Under the pieces are notes generated by a model. That model saw nothing but the letters and a program-made list of their open reading frames with translations. It made no database searches and had not been told where the DNA came from. This document shows, one piece after another, positions 34,417 to 43,262 of a stretch of DNA of 64,000 nucleotides. Numbering within the stretch: the stretch's first letter is position 1; each line of letters opens with the position of its first letter. Origin of the DNA: Butyricicoccus_A sp963601915 (GTDB lineage: Bacteria > Bacillota > Clostridia > Oscillospirales > Butyricicoccaceae); the NCBI GenBank assembly GCA_963601915.1, contig CAVCGL010000010.1, forward strand, positions 39,864 to 103,863, in the 5' to 3' direction. The position numbers were made by a program, and so were the translations under genes.

Positions 34417-35058
34417 ATGAAGATCAAGCAGGTAGAGGAGCTGGTCGGCATCACCCGCAAAAACATTCGGTTCTATGAGGAACAGGGTTTGCTGCAGGTG
34501 GCGCGGGCGGATAACGGATACCGTGAGTATCATATGGAGGATGTCCGCAGATTGCAGCAGATTCGCCTGCTGCGCAAGCTGTCGATTCCGCTGGAAGACA
34601 TTCGGGCACTGTTTGCCGGAACGCTTCGTCTGGATACCTGCCTTTCGCGGCAGATGATGCAGTACGAAGGGCAAAAGCGCGATCTCGATCAGATGGCGAA
34701 ATTTTGTGAGATGCTGATGCGGGAAAATACATCTCTGGAATCTCTGGATGCGGAGCTTTGTCTGGAACAGATGGAGCATCTGGAAAAGGAGGGAACCAGC
34801 TTTATGGATGTCAACACGACGGATGTAAAGAAAAAGCGCAGAAACGGCGCCGTGCTCGGTGCGGTATTTATGATCTGCGTGATGCTCGCGGTGATGGCTC
34901 TGGTAGTATGGGCAAACACCCAGGAAAAAATGCCGCTTCCCGTATTGGGGATTGGCGTCGGGATTCCGCTCGTTATCATTGTCGGTGTGCTGTCCGCTCT
35001 GCACAGCAGACTCAAGGAGATTCAAGGAGGAGAAGAAGATGAAGCTGCTAAGTATTGA
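34417..35058 (+). CDS. MerR family regulator with C-terminal membrane helices
   Basis: The 213-residue protein starts with a MerR winged helix (MKIKQVEELVGITRKNIRFY; DNGYREYHMEDVRRLQQIRL) and a dimer helix. It then has two predicted membrane helices at the C terminus (LGAVFMICVMLAVMALVVW; VLGIGVGIPLVIIVGVLS). The DNA-binding half is therefore tethered to the membrane, which is unusual for MerR proteins. No Cys metal-sensing triad is seen; LDTCLSRQM and ELCLEQM hold the only cysteines of the DNA-binding half. Translation is coupled to ybjQ by a 20-bp overlap. Confidence 0.88.
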   Translation: MKIKQVEELVGITRKNIRFYEEQGLLQVARADNGYREYHMEDVRRLQQIRLLRKLSIPLEDIRALFAGTLRLDTCLSRQMMQYEGQKRDLDQMAKFCEMLMRENTSLESLDAELCLEQMEHLEKEGTSFMDVNTTDVKKKRRNGAVLGAVFMICVMLAVMALVVWANTQEKMPLPVLGIGVGIPLVIIVGVLSALHSRLKEIQGGEEDEAAKY

Positions 35059-35356
35059 GTATATTCCGAATGCCGAGATTGAAGCATTGGGAATGGTAAA
35101 GGGAACCATCGTTCAGACCAAAAATGTCGGAAAAGACTTTATGGCGGGCATGAAAACACTGGTCGGCGGAGAAATTGTCGGCTACACGCAGATGCTGGAA
35201 GAAGCGCGGCAGATTGCCGTGAAACGCATGGTGGATGAAGCAAAGGCGCTGGGCGCAGATGCCATCATCGGTGTGCGGTATGGCTCGTCGCAGGTCATGG
35301 CGGGCGCTGCGGAGGTCATTGCCTATGGAACAGCGGTGCGTATCCTGAGCAAATAA
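35039..35356 (+). CDS. YbjQ/UPF0145 family protein
   Basis: The 105-residue protein has the family pattern (IEALGMVKGTIVQTKNVGKD; AKALGADAIIGVRYGSS; AYGTAVRIL). The ATG at 35039 follows CAAGGAGG. YbjQ proteins form pentamers related to heavy-metal-binding folds and their role is not established. Overlap with the MerR gene means the two are probably functional partners and share the MerR-controlled promoter. Confidence 0.88.
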   Translation: MKLLSIEYIPNAEIEALGMVKGTIVQTKNVGKDFMAGMKTLVGGEIVGYTQMLEEARQIAVKRMVDEAKALGADAIIGVRYGSSQVMAGAAEVIAYGTAVRILSK

Positions 35357-35370
35357 GAAAGGAAACAGAT

Positions 35371-36162
35371 ATGCTGTTTGACACGCATGCACATTATGAT
35401 GACAGCTGGTTCGATGCGGATCGGGAGCAACTGCTTTCGTCGATGCAGGAGCATAACGTCGGACTGATTCTCAATCCGGGCTGTGATGTGGAGACATCGA
35501 AAACCGCGGTGCAGCTGGCGCACACCCATGACTTTATGTATGCCGCTGTTGGCATTCATCCGGAGTACAGCGTTGGCGTCACGGATGCCGACATTGACAC
35601 CATTCGCACGCTGGCGGCAGATCCGAAGGTCAAGGCAATCGGAGAGATTGGCTTGGATTATTACTGGGAGAAGCGTTCGCCGGAGACCACACCGCCGCGC
35701 GAACAGCAGAAACTCCTGCTGCGCAAGCAGTTGGAACTGGCACGGGAGCTGCAATTGCCGGTCATTATTCATGATCGAGATGCCCATGAGGACTGCTTTG
35801 AGATCGTGAAAGACTATGCAGACCTCAAGGGTGTCTATCACTGCTATTCCGGCAGTCTGGAAATGGCGAAGGAAATTCTGAAATTGGGATGGAATTTGTC
35901 GTTTACCGGCGTGATTACCTACGGCAGAGCCAAAAAGGCGCGCCGCGTCATTGAGGGAATCCCGATGGACCGCATTATGATTGAGACCGACAGCCCGTAT
36001 CTGACGCCGGAGCCGGAGCGGCTCGCAGAAGGCCGCATTCGCAACAGCTCGCTGTTTGTCCATCGCGTCGCAGAACAAATTGCGAATTTTAAGGGAATTT
36101 CCGTACAGGAGGTCGAAGAAATTACGACAGCGAACGGAAAAGCCTTCTTTGACATTCCATAA
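35371..36162 (+). CDS. tatD: TatD family metal-dependent hydrolase
   Basis: The 263-residue TIM-barrel protein has the metal motif DTHAHYDD at the start, GEIGLDYYW, the HD region (VIIHDRDAHED), CYSGSLEMA and ETDSPYLTPEP, all typical of TatD DNases. These enzymes use divalent metals as 3'-5' exonucleases or deoxyribonucleases. AAAGGAAAC precedes the ATG. It follows ybjQ by 14 bp and may be cotranscribed. Confidence 0.93.
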   Translation: MLFDTHAHYDDSWFDADREQLLSSMQEHNVGLILNPGCDVETSKTAVQLAHTHDFMYAAVGIHPEYSVGVTDADIDTIRTLAADPKVKAIGEIGLDYYWEKRSPETTPPREQQKLLLRKQLELARELQLPVIIHDRDAHEDCFEIVKDYADLKGVYHCYSGSLEMAKEILKLGWNLSFTGVITYGRAKKARRVIEGIPMDRIMIETDSPYLTPEPERLAEGRIRNSSLFVHRVAEQIANFKGISVQEVEEITTANGKAFFDIP

Positions 36163-36203
36163 CGCATAGTGCACAAAAAGGCAGATAGAATTTGGCATAT
36201 CAA

Positions 36204-36232
36204 TTGACAAACACGATTAAGTTTTATATTAT
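36204..36232 (+). promoter_or_regulatory. Strong promoter of the SLH protein gene
   Basis: TTGACA (36204-36209), a 17-bp spacer and TATTAT (36227-36232) in AT-rich DNA, 51 bp before the ATG at 36283. Confidence 0.75.
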
Positions 36233-36282
36233 ATAAATAACTTAACGTGAGCGTGATTCAAACGCTGAGAGGAGTGGCTCTT

Positions 36283-36969
36283 ATGAAAAAGAGATTGATG
36301 AGTCTGTTGCTGGCAGGATGCATGACGGCAATGCTGTCTGTCACTGCATTTGCAGCAGATACAACAGAATCCAAGTCTGAGGAAGCATCTCTGAAGGCAC
36401 CGGTATCTAAGGTGTTCACAGATGTACCGGCAGACGCTTGGTATGTATCCGGTGTACAGTTCGTATATAACAACGATGTCATGGTTGGCGTTGCTCCAGA
36501 CAAGTTTGCACCGGAAGCTGGCTTCAACCGCGCAATGGTTGTACAGACCATGTACAATCGTTCTACCAGCAAGTCGTACAACAAGGACGCAGCACCGGCA
36601 TTCACGGATGTTACCGACAAGAATGCTTGGTACTATGACGCTGTACAGTGGGCAGCACAGAGAGGCGTTATCGGCGGCTATGGAGACGGCACCTTCCGTC
36701 CGAACCAGAATGTAACTCGTGAAGAGTTTGCAACCATTCTGTATCAGGCTTCTGGCAGCCCGTCTATCATCAACTACACCCTGCCGACACATCCGGACTT
36801 TAAGGATGTTTCCGATTGGGCAAAGAACGCAATGATCTGGGCTAACCGTCGTCATGTCATCAATGGCGTTAAGGCAGCAAATGGTCTGCTGTATCTGCAG
36901 CCGAAGGGTGTTGCTACTCGTGCACAGGCAGCTAGCATGCTGTCCCAGTATCTGGTTATCACCGGTTGA
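36283..36969 (+). CDS. Secreted S-layer homology (SLH) protein
   Basis: The 228-residue protein has a signal peptide (MKKRLMSLLLAGCMTAMLSV, cut near FAA|DTT) followed by three SLH repeats: FTDVPADAWYVSGVQFVYN, FTDVTDKNAWYYDAVQWAA and FKDVSDWAKNAMIWANRR. SLH domains bind pyruvylated secondary wall polymers. No other domain is present, so it is an anchor-only or structural surface protein. The ATG at 36283 follows GAGAGGAG; a longer start at 36247 would break the signal peptide. The gene is monocistronic, with a strong promoter and terminator. Confidence 0.92.
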   Translation: MKKRLMSLLLAGCMTAMLSVTAFAADTTESKSEEASLKAPVSKVFTDVPADAWYVSGVQFVYNNDVMVGVAPDKFAPEAGFNRAMVVQTMYNRSTSKSYNKDAAPAFTDVTDKNAWYYDAVQWAAQRGVIGGYGDGTFRPNQNVTREEFATILYQASGSPSIINYTLPTHPDFKDVSDWAKNAMIWANRRHVINGVKAANGLLYLQPKGVATRAQAASMLSQYLVITG

Positions 36970-37001
36970 TTGATGACAGAATAAGTCACAAGGGTATAAA
37001 A

Positions 37002-37034
37002 AATGCCATCCGATTTTTTCGGATGGCATTTTCT
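37002..37034. terminator. Bidirectional terminator between SLH gene and metY
   Basis: AATGCCATCCGA (37002-37013) pairs perfectly with TCGGATGGCATT (37019-37030), flanked by A and T runs, between convergent genes. Confidence 0.9.
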
Positions 37035-37043
37035 TATGCTGTT

Positions 37044-38318
37044 TTATTGTGCGATAGCGGCAAATGCCTGCTTGAGATCGTCGAGAATGTCATCGACATG
37101 CTCCAGACCGACGGACAGACGCACAAGACCCGGCGTGATGCCGCAGGCAACCAACTGCTCATCGCTGAGCTGGCGGTGCGTTGCCGTTGCCGGATGCAAA
37201 ATACAGCTGTGAATGTCTGCGACATGAACCTCCAGCGAAATCATCTTCAGGCTGTCGATAAATTTCGCCGCGCGGGCACGGCCACCCTTGATGGAGAATG
37301 AGATGACACCGGCAGTGCCCTCCGGCAGATATTTCTGCGCCAGCGCATGATATTTGTCAGACGGCAGATTCGGATAGTTGATGAATTCCACATCCGGCTG
37401 CTGCTCCAAGAACTGCGCGACTTCCAGTGCGTTTTTGCTGTGCTGCCGGATGCGGAGCGGCAGGGTCTGTAAGCCGAGATCAAGCAGAAATGCGCCCATC
37501 GGTGTCTGACAAGTGCCCATGTCGCGCATCAGCTGCACGCGCGCCTTGGTGATGTAGGCGGCAGCGCCGAAGGATTCTGTGTAGCGCAGACCGTGATATG
37601 ATTCGTCCGGTTCGGTCAGTCCCGGGAACTTGCCGGAAGCGCCCCAATCGAATTTACCGCTGTCTACAATGACACCGCCCAGCTGCACAGCATGACCGTC
37701 CATGTATTTCGTCGTGGAATGTACGATGATGTCAGCGCCAAATGCAAACGGGCGGCACAGGATTGGTGTGGCAAACGTGTTGTCTACAATGAGCGGGATG
37801 CCGTTGTTGTGTGCCAGAGCGGCGAACTTTTCGATGTCGAGCACGTGCAGTGCAGGATTGGCAATGGTCTCACCAAAAACAGCCTTGGTGTTCGGACGAA
37901 TTTCCTTCTGCAATTGCTCCAGCGGCGCATCGCCATCGACAAAGGTCACGTCGACACCGAATTTTTTGAGGGTCACACCGAGTAAATTCATCGTGCCGCC
38001 GTAAATTGCAGCACCGGCAATGATATGATCGCCCGCTTCTGCGATGTTCATCACAGCAAGCATAGCTGCTGCCTGACCGGAGCCGGTACACAGCGCGCCG
38101 ACGCCGCCTTCCAGCGCAGCAATCTTCTTTTCTACACAGTCAATGGTCGGATTGCCCAGACGGGTGTAGAACGCATCGTCTGCGGTCAGGTCGAACAGCG
38201 CACCGACATGCTCTGTGGAATCGAAGGTAAACGTCGTGGATTGATAAATCGGCAGGGCACGCGGACTGCCGTTTTTCGGCTCGTATCCTGCTTGAATACA
38301 CATGGTTTCTGGTCTCAT
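37044..38318 (-). CDS. metY: O-acetylhomoserine sulfhydrylase (cysteine/methionine metabolism)
   Basis: The 424-residue PLP enzyme of the Cys/Met metabolism family starts METMCIQAGYEP-like (MRPETMCIQAGYEP). It has SGQAAAMLAVMNIA, the PLP region VDNTFATPILCRPF and the Schiff-base lysine in VHSTTKYMDGH. The C terminus (HPATATHRQLSDEQL; GITPGLVRLSVGLE) is typical. The family length and insertions favour MetY over MetB. It makes homocysteine from O-acetylhomoserine and sulfide. The gene stands alone; no SAM riboswitch is seen upstream. Confidence 0.93.
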   Translation of the reverse strand: MRPETMCIQAGYEPKNGSPRALPIYQSTTFTFDSTEHVGALFDLTADDAFYTRLGNPTIDCVEKKIAALEGGVGALCTGSGQAAAMLAVMNIAEAGDHIIAGAAIYGGTMNLLGVTLKKFGVDVTFVDGDAPLEQLQKEIRPNTKAVFGETIANPALHVLDIEKFAALAHNNGIPLIVDNTFATPILCRPFAFGADIIVHSTTKYMDGHAVQLGGVIVDSGKFDWGASGKFPGLTEPDESYHGLRYTESFGAAAYITKARVQLMRDMGTCQTPMGAFLLDLGLQTLPLRIRQHSKNALEVAQFLEQQPDVEFINYPNLPSDKYHALAQKYLPEGTAGVISFSIKGGRARAAKFIDSLKMISLEVHVADIHSCILHPATATHRQLSDEQLVACGITPGLVRLSVGLEHVDDILDDLKQAFAAIAQ

Positions 38319-38378
38319 TATACAAAACCTACCTTTCTAGTGGGAAAAACTTGAGCGTTTTCAACAAAATATACTAAT

Positions 38379-38407
38379 ACCGTACCATATGAGGGAATTG
38401 CTGTCAA
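38379..38407 (-). promoter_or_regulatory. Probable metY promoter
   Basis: On the minus strand TTGACA (complement 38402-38407) lies 17 bp from TACGGT (38379-38384). The -10 is weak. The GGTAC/GTACC-containing dyad around it may bind a regulator. Confidence 0.5.
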
Positions 38408-38488
38408 GCGAGAATTGCACTTGCCACACCTGCGCGAAGTTAGTATAATAAAAAGATAAAGGAATTTGGAATAGATGGAGGCAGAACG

Positions 38489-38713
38489 ATGGAAAAAGAG
38501 AAAATTGCGCGCATCAATGCGCTGGCGAAGAAGGCAAAAGCAGAGGGCTTGACCGATGCGGAAAAGGTCGAGCAGAAGCAGCTGCGTGACGAATATATTG
38601 CCGAGTATCGTGCCAATCTCAAGGCACAGCTGGACAATACGACAATTGTAGAACCGGACGGCACCAAGCACCCGCTGCAACGGAAGCCGTACAATGGTCT
38701 GCGGCGCCATTAA
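38489..38713 (+). CDS. DUF896 family protein (YnzC-like)
   Basis: The 74-residue protein (KIARINALAKKAKAEGLTDA; EYIAEYRANLKAQLDNT) matches the DUF896/YnzC family, short helical proteins of unknown function found across Firmicutes. GGAGGCAGAACG precedes the ATG. Its last codons overlap the CCA enzyme by 20 bp. Confidence 0.9.
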   Translation: MEKEKIARINALAKKAKAEGLTDAEKVEQKQLRDEYIAEYRANLKAQLDNTTIVEPDGTKHPLQRKPYNGLRRH

Positions 38714-40247
38714 CACGACGGATTTTTCTGTGCCGAAGCAAATCGGCATGGTCATGGAGCGGCTGGAACAGGCGGGATTTGCCTGCTATATTGTCGGCGG
38801 CGCAGTGCGCGACTGGCTGGCAGGCGGAAAGCCGCATGACTATGATTTGTGTACGGCAGCCAAACCGGAACAAACGGAACAGATTTTTTCCGATCTGCAG
38901 GTGATTGAGACCGGTTTGAAGCATGGAACGGTGACCATTTTGCTGGATGGAGAACCGATTGAAATCACGACATTCCGCACAGAAGGTGCCTATTCTGACG
39001 GGCGCAGACCGGATGCCGTGGCGTTTGTGACGGATATTACACAGGATCTTGCGCGGCGGGATTTCACGGTCAATGCCATGGCATGGAGCCCGCGGCGCGG
39101 ATTGTGCGACCCGTTTGGCGGAAAAGAGGATTTGAAACGCAAATGCATTCGCTGTGTTGGAGAGGCAGAGACACGGTTTCAGGAGGATGCCCTGCGGATT
39201 CTGCGGGCGCTGCGGTTTGCCGCGACGAGAGGATATACGGTAGAACCGCGCACCGCACAAGCCCTGCACGACAACAGACACCGCTTGATGCACGTCTCTG
39301 CGGAACGAGTTACGGCGGAGCTGCTGCAATTGGTCTGCGGCGCGTATGCCGGTGCCGTGTGCATGGAATTTGCGGATATATTGACGGAAATTTTACCGGA
39401 ACTCACGCCGATGATTGGGTTTCAGCAGCGCAACCCGCATCATAAATATGATATATGGGAGCATTCTGTCCGTGCCATGGAAGCGATTCGGCCGGAGCCG
39501 CTGCTGCGGCTGGCGATGCTGTTTCATGACTGCGGCAAACCAAAGACATTTACGGTAGATGCACAGGGAATCGGCCATTTTTATGGACATCCGGCGCAGT
39601 CGTATGTTGTTGCAAAACAAATTGTCCGGCATTTGCGGTTGCCTGCACAGATGGAACAGCAGCTGCTGTACTTGGTGCGGCATCACGATACGCCGTTGGG
39701 ACAAACGCCTCGCAGCGTCCGGCGCAAGTTGGCGGTGCACGGTGAGCGGGTATTTCGGCAGCTGCTGGCCATTAAAAAAGCGGACTGCATTGGACAGGGA
39801 ACAACACCGCATAATCAGACTGAGCTGCTGCAAACCGAACAATTGCTGGAAGAAACGCTGCAACAGGACAATTGCCTGACACGGCGGGATTTGGCGGTCA
39901 ATGGATATGATTTGCAGCAGTGGGGCGTTTCCGGTCGAGAAATTCGATTTTTCCTGTCTGAAATGCTCAATCGCGTCTTGGACGAACCGGAAAATAACAC
40001 TCGTGACCGGCTCAGAGCCATTTTTGATGAGCTGAGAGCGCATCAGGATCGAATCGAACTGACGGTCAGCGGCATGAGTGCGGGCTGTTGTGTGCGCGAA
40101 GTGCGCCGCCGAATGGAACGCATTCCGCAGGTGCAAAAGGTGGATATTGTCTTGGACAGTGGACAGATTGTATTATATGGACAAAAAATACCGCTGGAAC
40201 AGGTACAGAATGCCCTGTCAGCGGCGGGATTTGAGGTGGTAATATGA
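38694..40247 (+). CDS. cca: CCA-adding enzyme with C-terminal HMA-like domain
   Basis: Residues 19-450 are a class II tRNA nucleotidyltransferase: YIVGGAVRDWLAGGKPHDYD (active site), RRDFTVNAMAW, EDALRILRALRFAA, and a metal HD segment (MLFHDCGKPKTF). It completes the 3' CCA of tRNAs. The last 64 residues (454-517) have the beta-alpha-beta pattern of heavy-metal-associated domains (IELTVSGMSAGCCVREV; VQKVDIVLDSGQIVLYGQKI; ALSAAGFEV). The metal loop reads GMSAGCC instead of GMxCxxC, so one of the two ligand cysteines is replaced. An alternative internal start is ATG at residue 19. It overlaps its neighbours on both sides, so it is part of an operon. Confidence 0.9.
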   Translation: MVCGAINTTDFSVPKQIGMVMERLEQAGFACYIVGGAVRDWLAGGKPHDYDLCTAAKPEQTEQIFSDLQVIETGLKHGTVTILLDGEPIEITTFRTEGAYSDGRRPDAVAFVTDITQDLARRDFTVNAMAWSPRRGLCDPFGGKEDLKRKCIRCVGEAETRFQEDALRILRALRFAATRGYTVEPRTAQALHDNRHRLMHVSAERVTAELLQLVCGAYAGAVCMEFADILTEILPELTPMIGFQQRNPHHKYDIWEHSVRAMEAIRPEPLLRLAMLFHDCGKPKTFTVDAQGIGHFYGHPAQSYVVAKQIVRHLRLPAQMEQQLLYLVRHHDTPLGQTPRSVRRKLAVHGERVFRQLLAIKKADCIGQGTTPHNQTELLQTEQLLEETLQQDNCLTRRDLAVNGYDLQQWGVSGREIRFFLSEMLNRVLDEPENNTRDRLRAIFDELRAHQDRIELTVSGMSAGCCVREVRRRMERIPQVQKVDIVLDSGQIVLYGQKIPLEQVQNALSAAGFEVVI

Positions 40248-40825
40248 GTTTGGATTATAAACAGATTTTTGTCGATCAATATACACAGCATATCAAGCGG
40301 CGCGGTGCAGATCGTTTGCTGGAATGGCTGCTCAGCTCGGATTTCTTTACGGCACCGGCATCGACGCGGTTTCACTCGGCGTATGAGGGCGGTCTTGTCG
40401 AGCACAGCCTGAATGTCTATAAGGTCTTTATGAAAAAGCACTTTGTAGAGGGAGAAGATGATCCGGAGAGCGTAGCAATTTGCACGCTGCTGCATGACAT
40501 CTGCAAGGCGGGATTTTATGAGGTCTCGTATCGCAACCGAAAAAATGAGGACGGTCAATGGGAGAAGGTTCTATATTATACCATCAATGACCGGTTTCCG
40601 TATGGTCATGGCGAAAAGTCTGTCTTTCTTATCGAGCGATTTATGCGCCTGAAAAATGAGGAAGCGGTTGCAATCCGCTGGCATATGGGCGGATTTGACG
40701 ACACGGCAAAGGCTGGCTCGTTTGCCATTGCGCATGCGTATGAGCAGTATCCGCTGGCAGTCAAAGTACATTTGTCCGACCTCGAAGCAACGTATCTGTG
40801 CGAGAGTCGGAATGAAGACGACTGA
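40244..40825 (+). CDS. HD domain hydrolase
   Basis: The 193-residue protein carries an HD metal site (GGLVEHSLNVYKVF with His, then TLLHDICKAGFYEVSYR) and a third His in WHMGGFDD. HD proteins of this size are phosphohydrolases or nucleases of the YhaM/KH-HD type. It overlaps cca by 4 bp (ATGA), hinting at a nucleic-acid role. Its stop abuts the stop of the convergent glycosylase gene with no spare base. Confidence 0.8.
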   Translation: MSLDYKQIFVDQYTQHIKRRGADRLLEWLLSSDFFTAPASTRFHSAYEGGLVEHSLNVYKVFMKKHFVEGEDDPESVAICTLLHDICKAGFYEVSYRNRKNEDGQWEKVLYYTINDRFPYGHGEKSVFLIERFMRLKNEEAVAIRWHMGGFDDTAKAGSFAIAHAYEQYPLAVKVHLSDLEATYLCESRNEDD

Positions 40826-41656
40826 TTACTGATAGTGTTCTCGGGTGTAGAAAAAGAAATATTGCTGATACACGCCCGCATACGGGCTGTTGATGAATCG
40901 CTTCATGTCGCCGCTGTAATATGCGGCGGCTTTTTTCATCCAAGTGTCCACTGGAAAGGCGTCCAGCTTGTGCAGGCCAAACAGCAAAAAGCAATCCGCA
41001 ACCTTTCTTCCCACACCGCGCAGTTGCATGATTTCGCGCCGCGCGCTGTCGGTGTCCAGCTGCTCCAGCGCAGAAAAATCTATGGTACCGGAGCACACAG
41101 CCTGTGCGGCGGAGATCAGATATGGCGTGCGGTAGCCTGCCCGCAGAGGCGCCAAATTTTCGGTTGTACAAACAGCCAGCTGTTCGGGCATCGGAAATGT
41201 GTACAGCGTTTGCTCCTCAAATACCATCGGTTTGCCCAGCAGCGTGCACAACCGGTCAACAATACCGGTGATACGCGGAATGTTGTTGCATTGAGAGAGA
41301 ATAAACGTGCACAGGGCCTCCCAAGGGTCTTGCCGCAGAATGCGAATACCGCGTCCAAACGCCGCGGCGGCAGAGGTAAACGCGTCTACGGCGAAGCTGT
41401 CGCAGATCGCGGCATAATTCGTGTCGCAGTCAAAATATGCGCGCCAGAGCTGTTCATATTGCTGCATATCAGAGGAAAGAACCAATGCACCATGGGAATC
41501 GGCAGCGCGAGTCGGTATGCCGCGGACGATGCCGAGATAGCTGCCGTCCGGCTGTTCTTTCCAGCGGAAGCACTGGCCGCAGGTGAAGGTCTGATGGGCA
41601 GAAAATGGACTGGCGCTTGTGACAATCAGATGGTTGTTCTGGGTGATGATTTGCAT
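40826..41656 (-). CDS. 8-oxoguanine DNA glycosylase-like enzyme (OGG1 type)
   Basis: The 276-residue protein has the OGG N-terminal strand motif GQCFRW, the LSQCNNI segment and the HhH-GPD motif LRGVGRKVADCFLLF with the catalytic Lys, followed by FPVDTWM with the catalytic Asp. OGG-type glycosylases remove oxidised guanine and nick the strand by beta-elimination. The start has a GGAGGAATG site. The gene faces the HD gene with directly adjoining stops; there is no terminator between them. Confidence 0.9.
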   Translation of the reverse strand: MQIITQNNHLIVTSASPFSAHQTFTCGQCFRWKEQPDGSYLGIVRGIPTRAADSHGALVLSSDMQQYEQLWRAYFDCDTNYAAICDSFAVDAFTSAAAAFGRGIRILRQDPWEALCTFILSQCNNIPRITGIVDRLCTLLGKPMVFEEQTLYTFPMPEQLAVCTTENLAPLRAGYRTPYLISAAQAVCSGTIDFSALEQLDTDSARREIMQLRGVGRKVADCFLLFGLHKLDAFPVDTWMKKAAAYYSGDMKRFINSPYAGVYQQYFFFYTREHYQ

Positions 41657-41809
41657 GGTGCATTCCTCCTAATTTCGATATTTTATCATGAATTGGCAGA
41701 CAAACACAATATTTTAAGAATTTTTTTATGTGTTTGTCTATAGGACTGGGGCGAAAGATATGGTATAATAAGACAAATTTTGTAACAATATAGAGGAGGA
41801 TACGCATTC

Positions 41810-43114
41810 TTGAGCGGAAAAAGAGATGCAGGAAAATCCGGCTGGAAGGTTGTAGAGGAAGAACGCGTTGACAATCCGAAGCGGGCGAAGCGCGAAGCAA
41901 AATACGCCAGCAAGCGGCGCAGCCGAAAAAAACGCAGTGCAGCGCAAAGAATCACCAGATGGTTTATTGCGGCTGTCCTTCTCGCGGCAGTATACTGTGT
42001 GCTGGTATTTTCAAATATTCCATTGATTGAACGATGGAGAACCATCTATATTGAGACGGCGATGGGCACCATGAATCATCAGTGGCTGGCAACGCGGCTG
42101 CTACCGCAATCGGTCATTGACGATGTGATGAAGGGGCGCGTCGTGGTCGAAGTACAGCAGGAAGAGTATAATTCTTCTTGGGGAAAAGAGGAAGAAGCAT
42201 TTCCCAGCAAGGCAAATGCCATTGGTGCATGGGAAACAGTAAAAACGCATTTTGCAAAAACATATCCGGAGATCGACCAAGACTCTCTGACAGCCTATTT
42301 GGAAAAGCACAAGGAAGAGAATCTGTTGGATGCGGATGGCTGTCTGCTCATTGATCGGGCGGACTATAACAAGGACGAAACCGGCATCAAGACCATTTAC
42401 GGTGACGATGTCTGCGCCATAGATACTCACAATGGCATTGTCATTGTGAGCCTGACCGGTGATGGCTATTCCGGCCGCATGGCGATTGTCAAGGATTCCG
42501 GTCAGGTACAGCTCGCAACAGCACCCAATCTCGGCGCTTCGGGCAGTTATCTGGACAAAATTTGCGAGAGAAATGACGCGGTACTCGGCATCAATGCCAG
42601 TGGATTTTCCGATCCGGACGGTACGGGCAATGGCGGAGAAGCATTTGGCATGATTTTATCCAATCGAGAAGCCTATCGAAAGTCTCTAGACACAACGATG
42701 AAGGTAATTAGCTTGGACGAAGAGGATCATCTTACGATTTCCAATACGCTGCCGGACAAGGCGCGCGACGCCATGCAGTTCAGTCCGGCACTCGTAGTCA
42801 ACGGGGAACAGCTCATCAGCGGCTCTTCCGGCTGGGGCTTACAGCCGCGCTCTGTCATTGCGCAGACAAAGGACGGCGACATGCTGATGGCGATTGTGGA
42901 CGGCAGACAGCCGAGCTATTCTGTCGGCATCACGCTCGGTGACTTGGCGGACATTTTGTATCAGTACGGCGCATATCAGTCGTGCAATTTGGATGGCGGT
43001 TCGTCCGCTGTCATGTACTATCGCGGACGAATTATTACCCATTCTTCCGCGGCCAATTCCGAGCGGGGACGGCATATCCCGAATGGCTGGATTGTCAAAG
43101 AACCGAATTCGTAA
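41810..43114 (+). CDS. Phosphodiester glycosidase (NAGPA) family membrane protein
   Basis: The 434-residue protein has a basic cytoplasmic tail (about 50 residues), one membrane helix (WFIAAVLLAAVYCVLVFSNI) and an extracellular NAGPA domain (AVLGINASGFSDPDGTG; LQPRSVIAQTKDGDMLMAIV; CNLDGGSSAVMYYRGRII). Family members cleave phosphodiester-linked sugars, such as wall polymers. The start is TTG at 41810 behind GAGGAGGA. A strong terminator follows. Its likely place is the outer face of the membrane. Confidence 0.88.
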   Translation: MSGKRDAGKSGWKVVEEERVDNPKRAKREAKYASKRRSRKKRSAAQRITRWFIAAVLLAAVYCVLVFSNIPLIERWRTIYIETAMGTMNHQWLATRLLPQSVIDDVMKGRVVVEVQQEEYNSSWGKEEEAFPSKANAIGAWETVKTHFAKTYPEIDQDSLTAYLEKHKEENLLDADGCLLIDRADYNKDETGIKTIYGDDVCAIDTHNGIVIVSLTGDGYSGRMAIVKDSGQVQLATAPNLGASGSYLDKICERNDAVLGINASGFSDPDGTGNGGEAFGMILSNREAYRKSLDTTMKVISLDEEDHLTISNTLPDKARDAMQFSPALVVNGEQLISGSSGWGLQPRSVIAQTKDGDMLMAIVDGRQPSYSVGITLGDLADILYQYGAYQSCNLDGGSSAVMYYRGRIITHSSAANSERGRHIPNGWIVKEPNS

Positions 43115-43119
43115 TAGAG

Positions 43120-43158
43120 GCAAAAGCCTTCTGCTTCGGCAGAAGGCTTTTGCATTTT
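43120..43158 (+). terminator. Strong terminator after the glycosidase gene
   Basis: A perfect 15-bp stem (43120-43134 with 43139-43153) has a TTCG tetraloop and is followed by Ts. Confidence 0.95.
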
Positions 43159-43262
43159 CAAACAGAATAATTTTTTTCTTTCTCCTCAATTCGCCTTCCA
43201 TCGCGGGGCATTCATGTCATGCTGGAAAGGGCAGCGCATGAGAAATATTTGCTGCTGAGGAG

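Noticed and set aside
38319..38488. Possible SAM riboswitch or T-box before metY
   Set aside because: The leader is under 70 nt from the best promoter and shows no matching conserved core.
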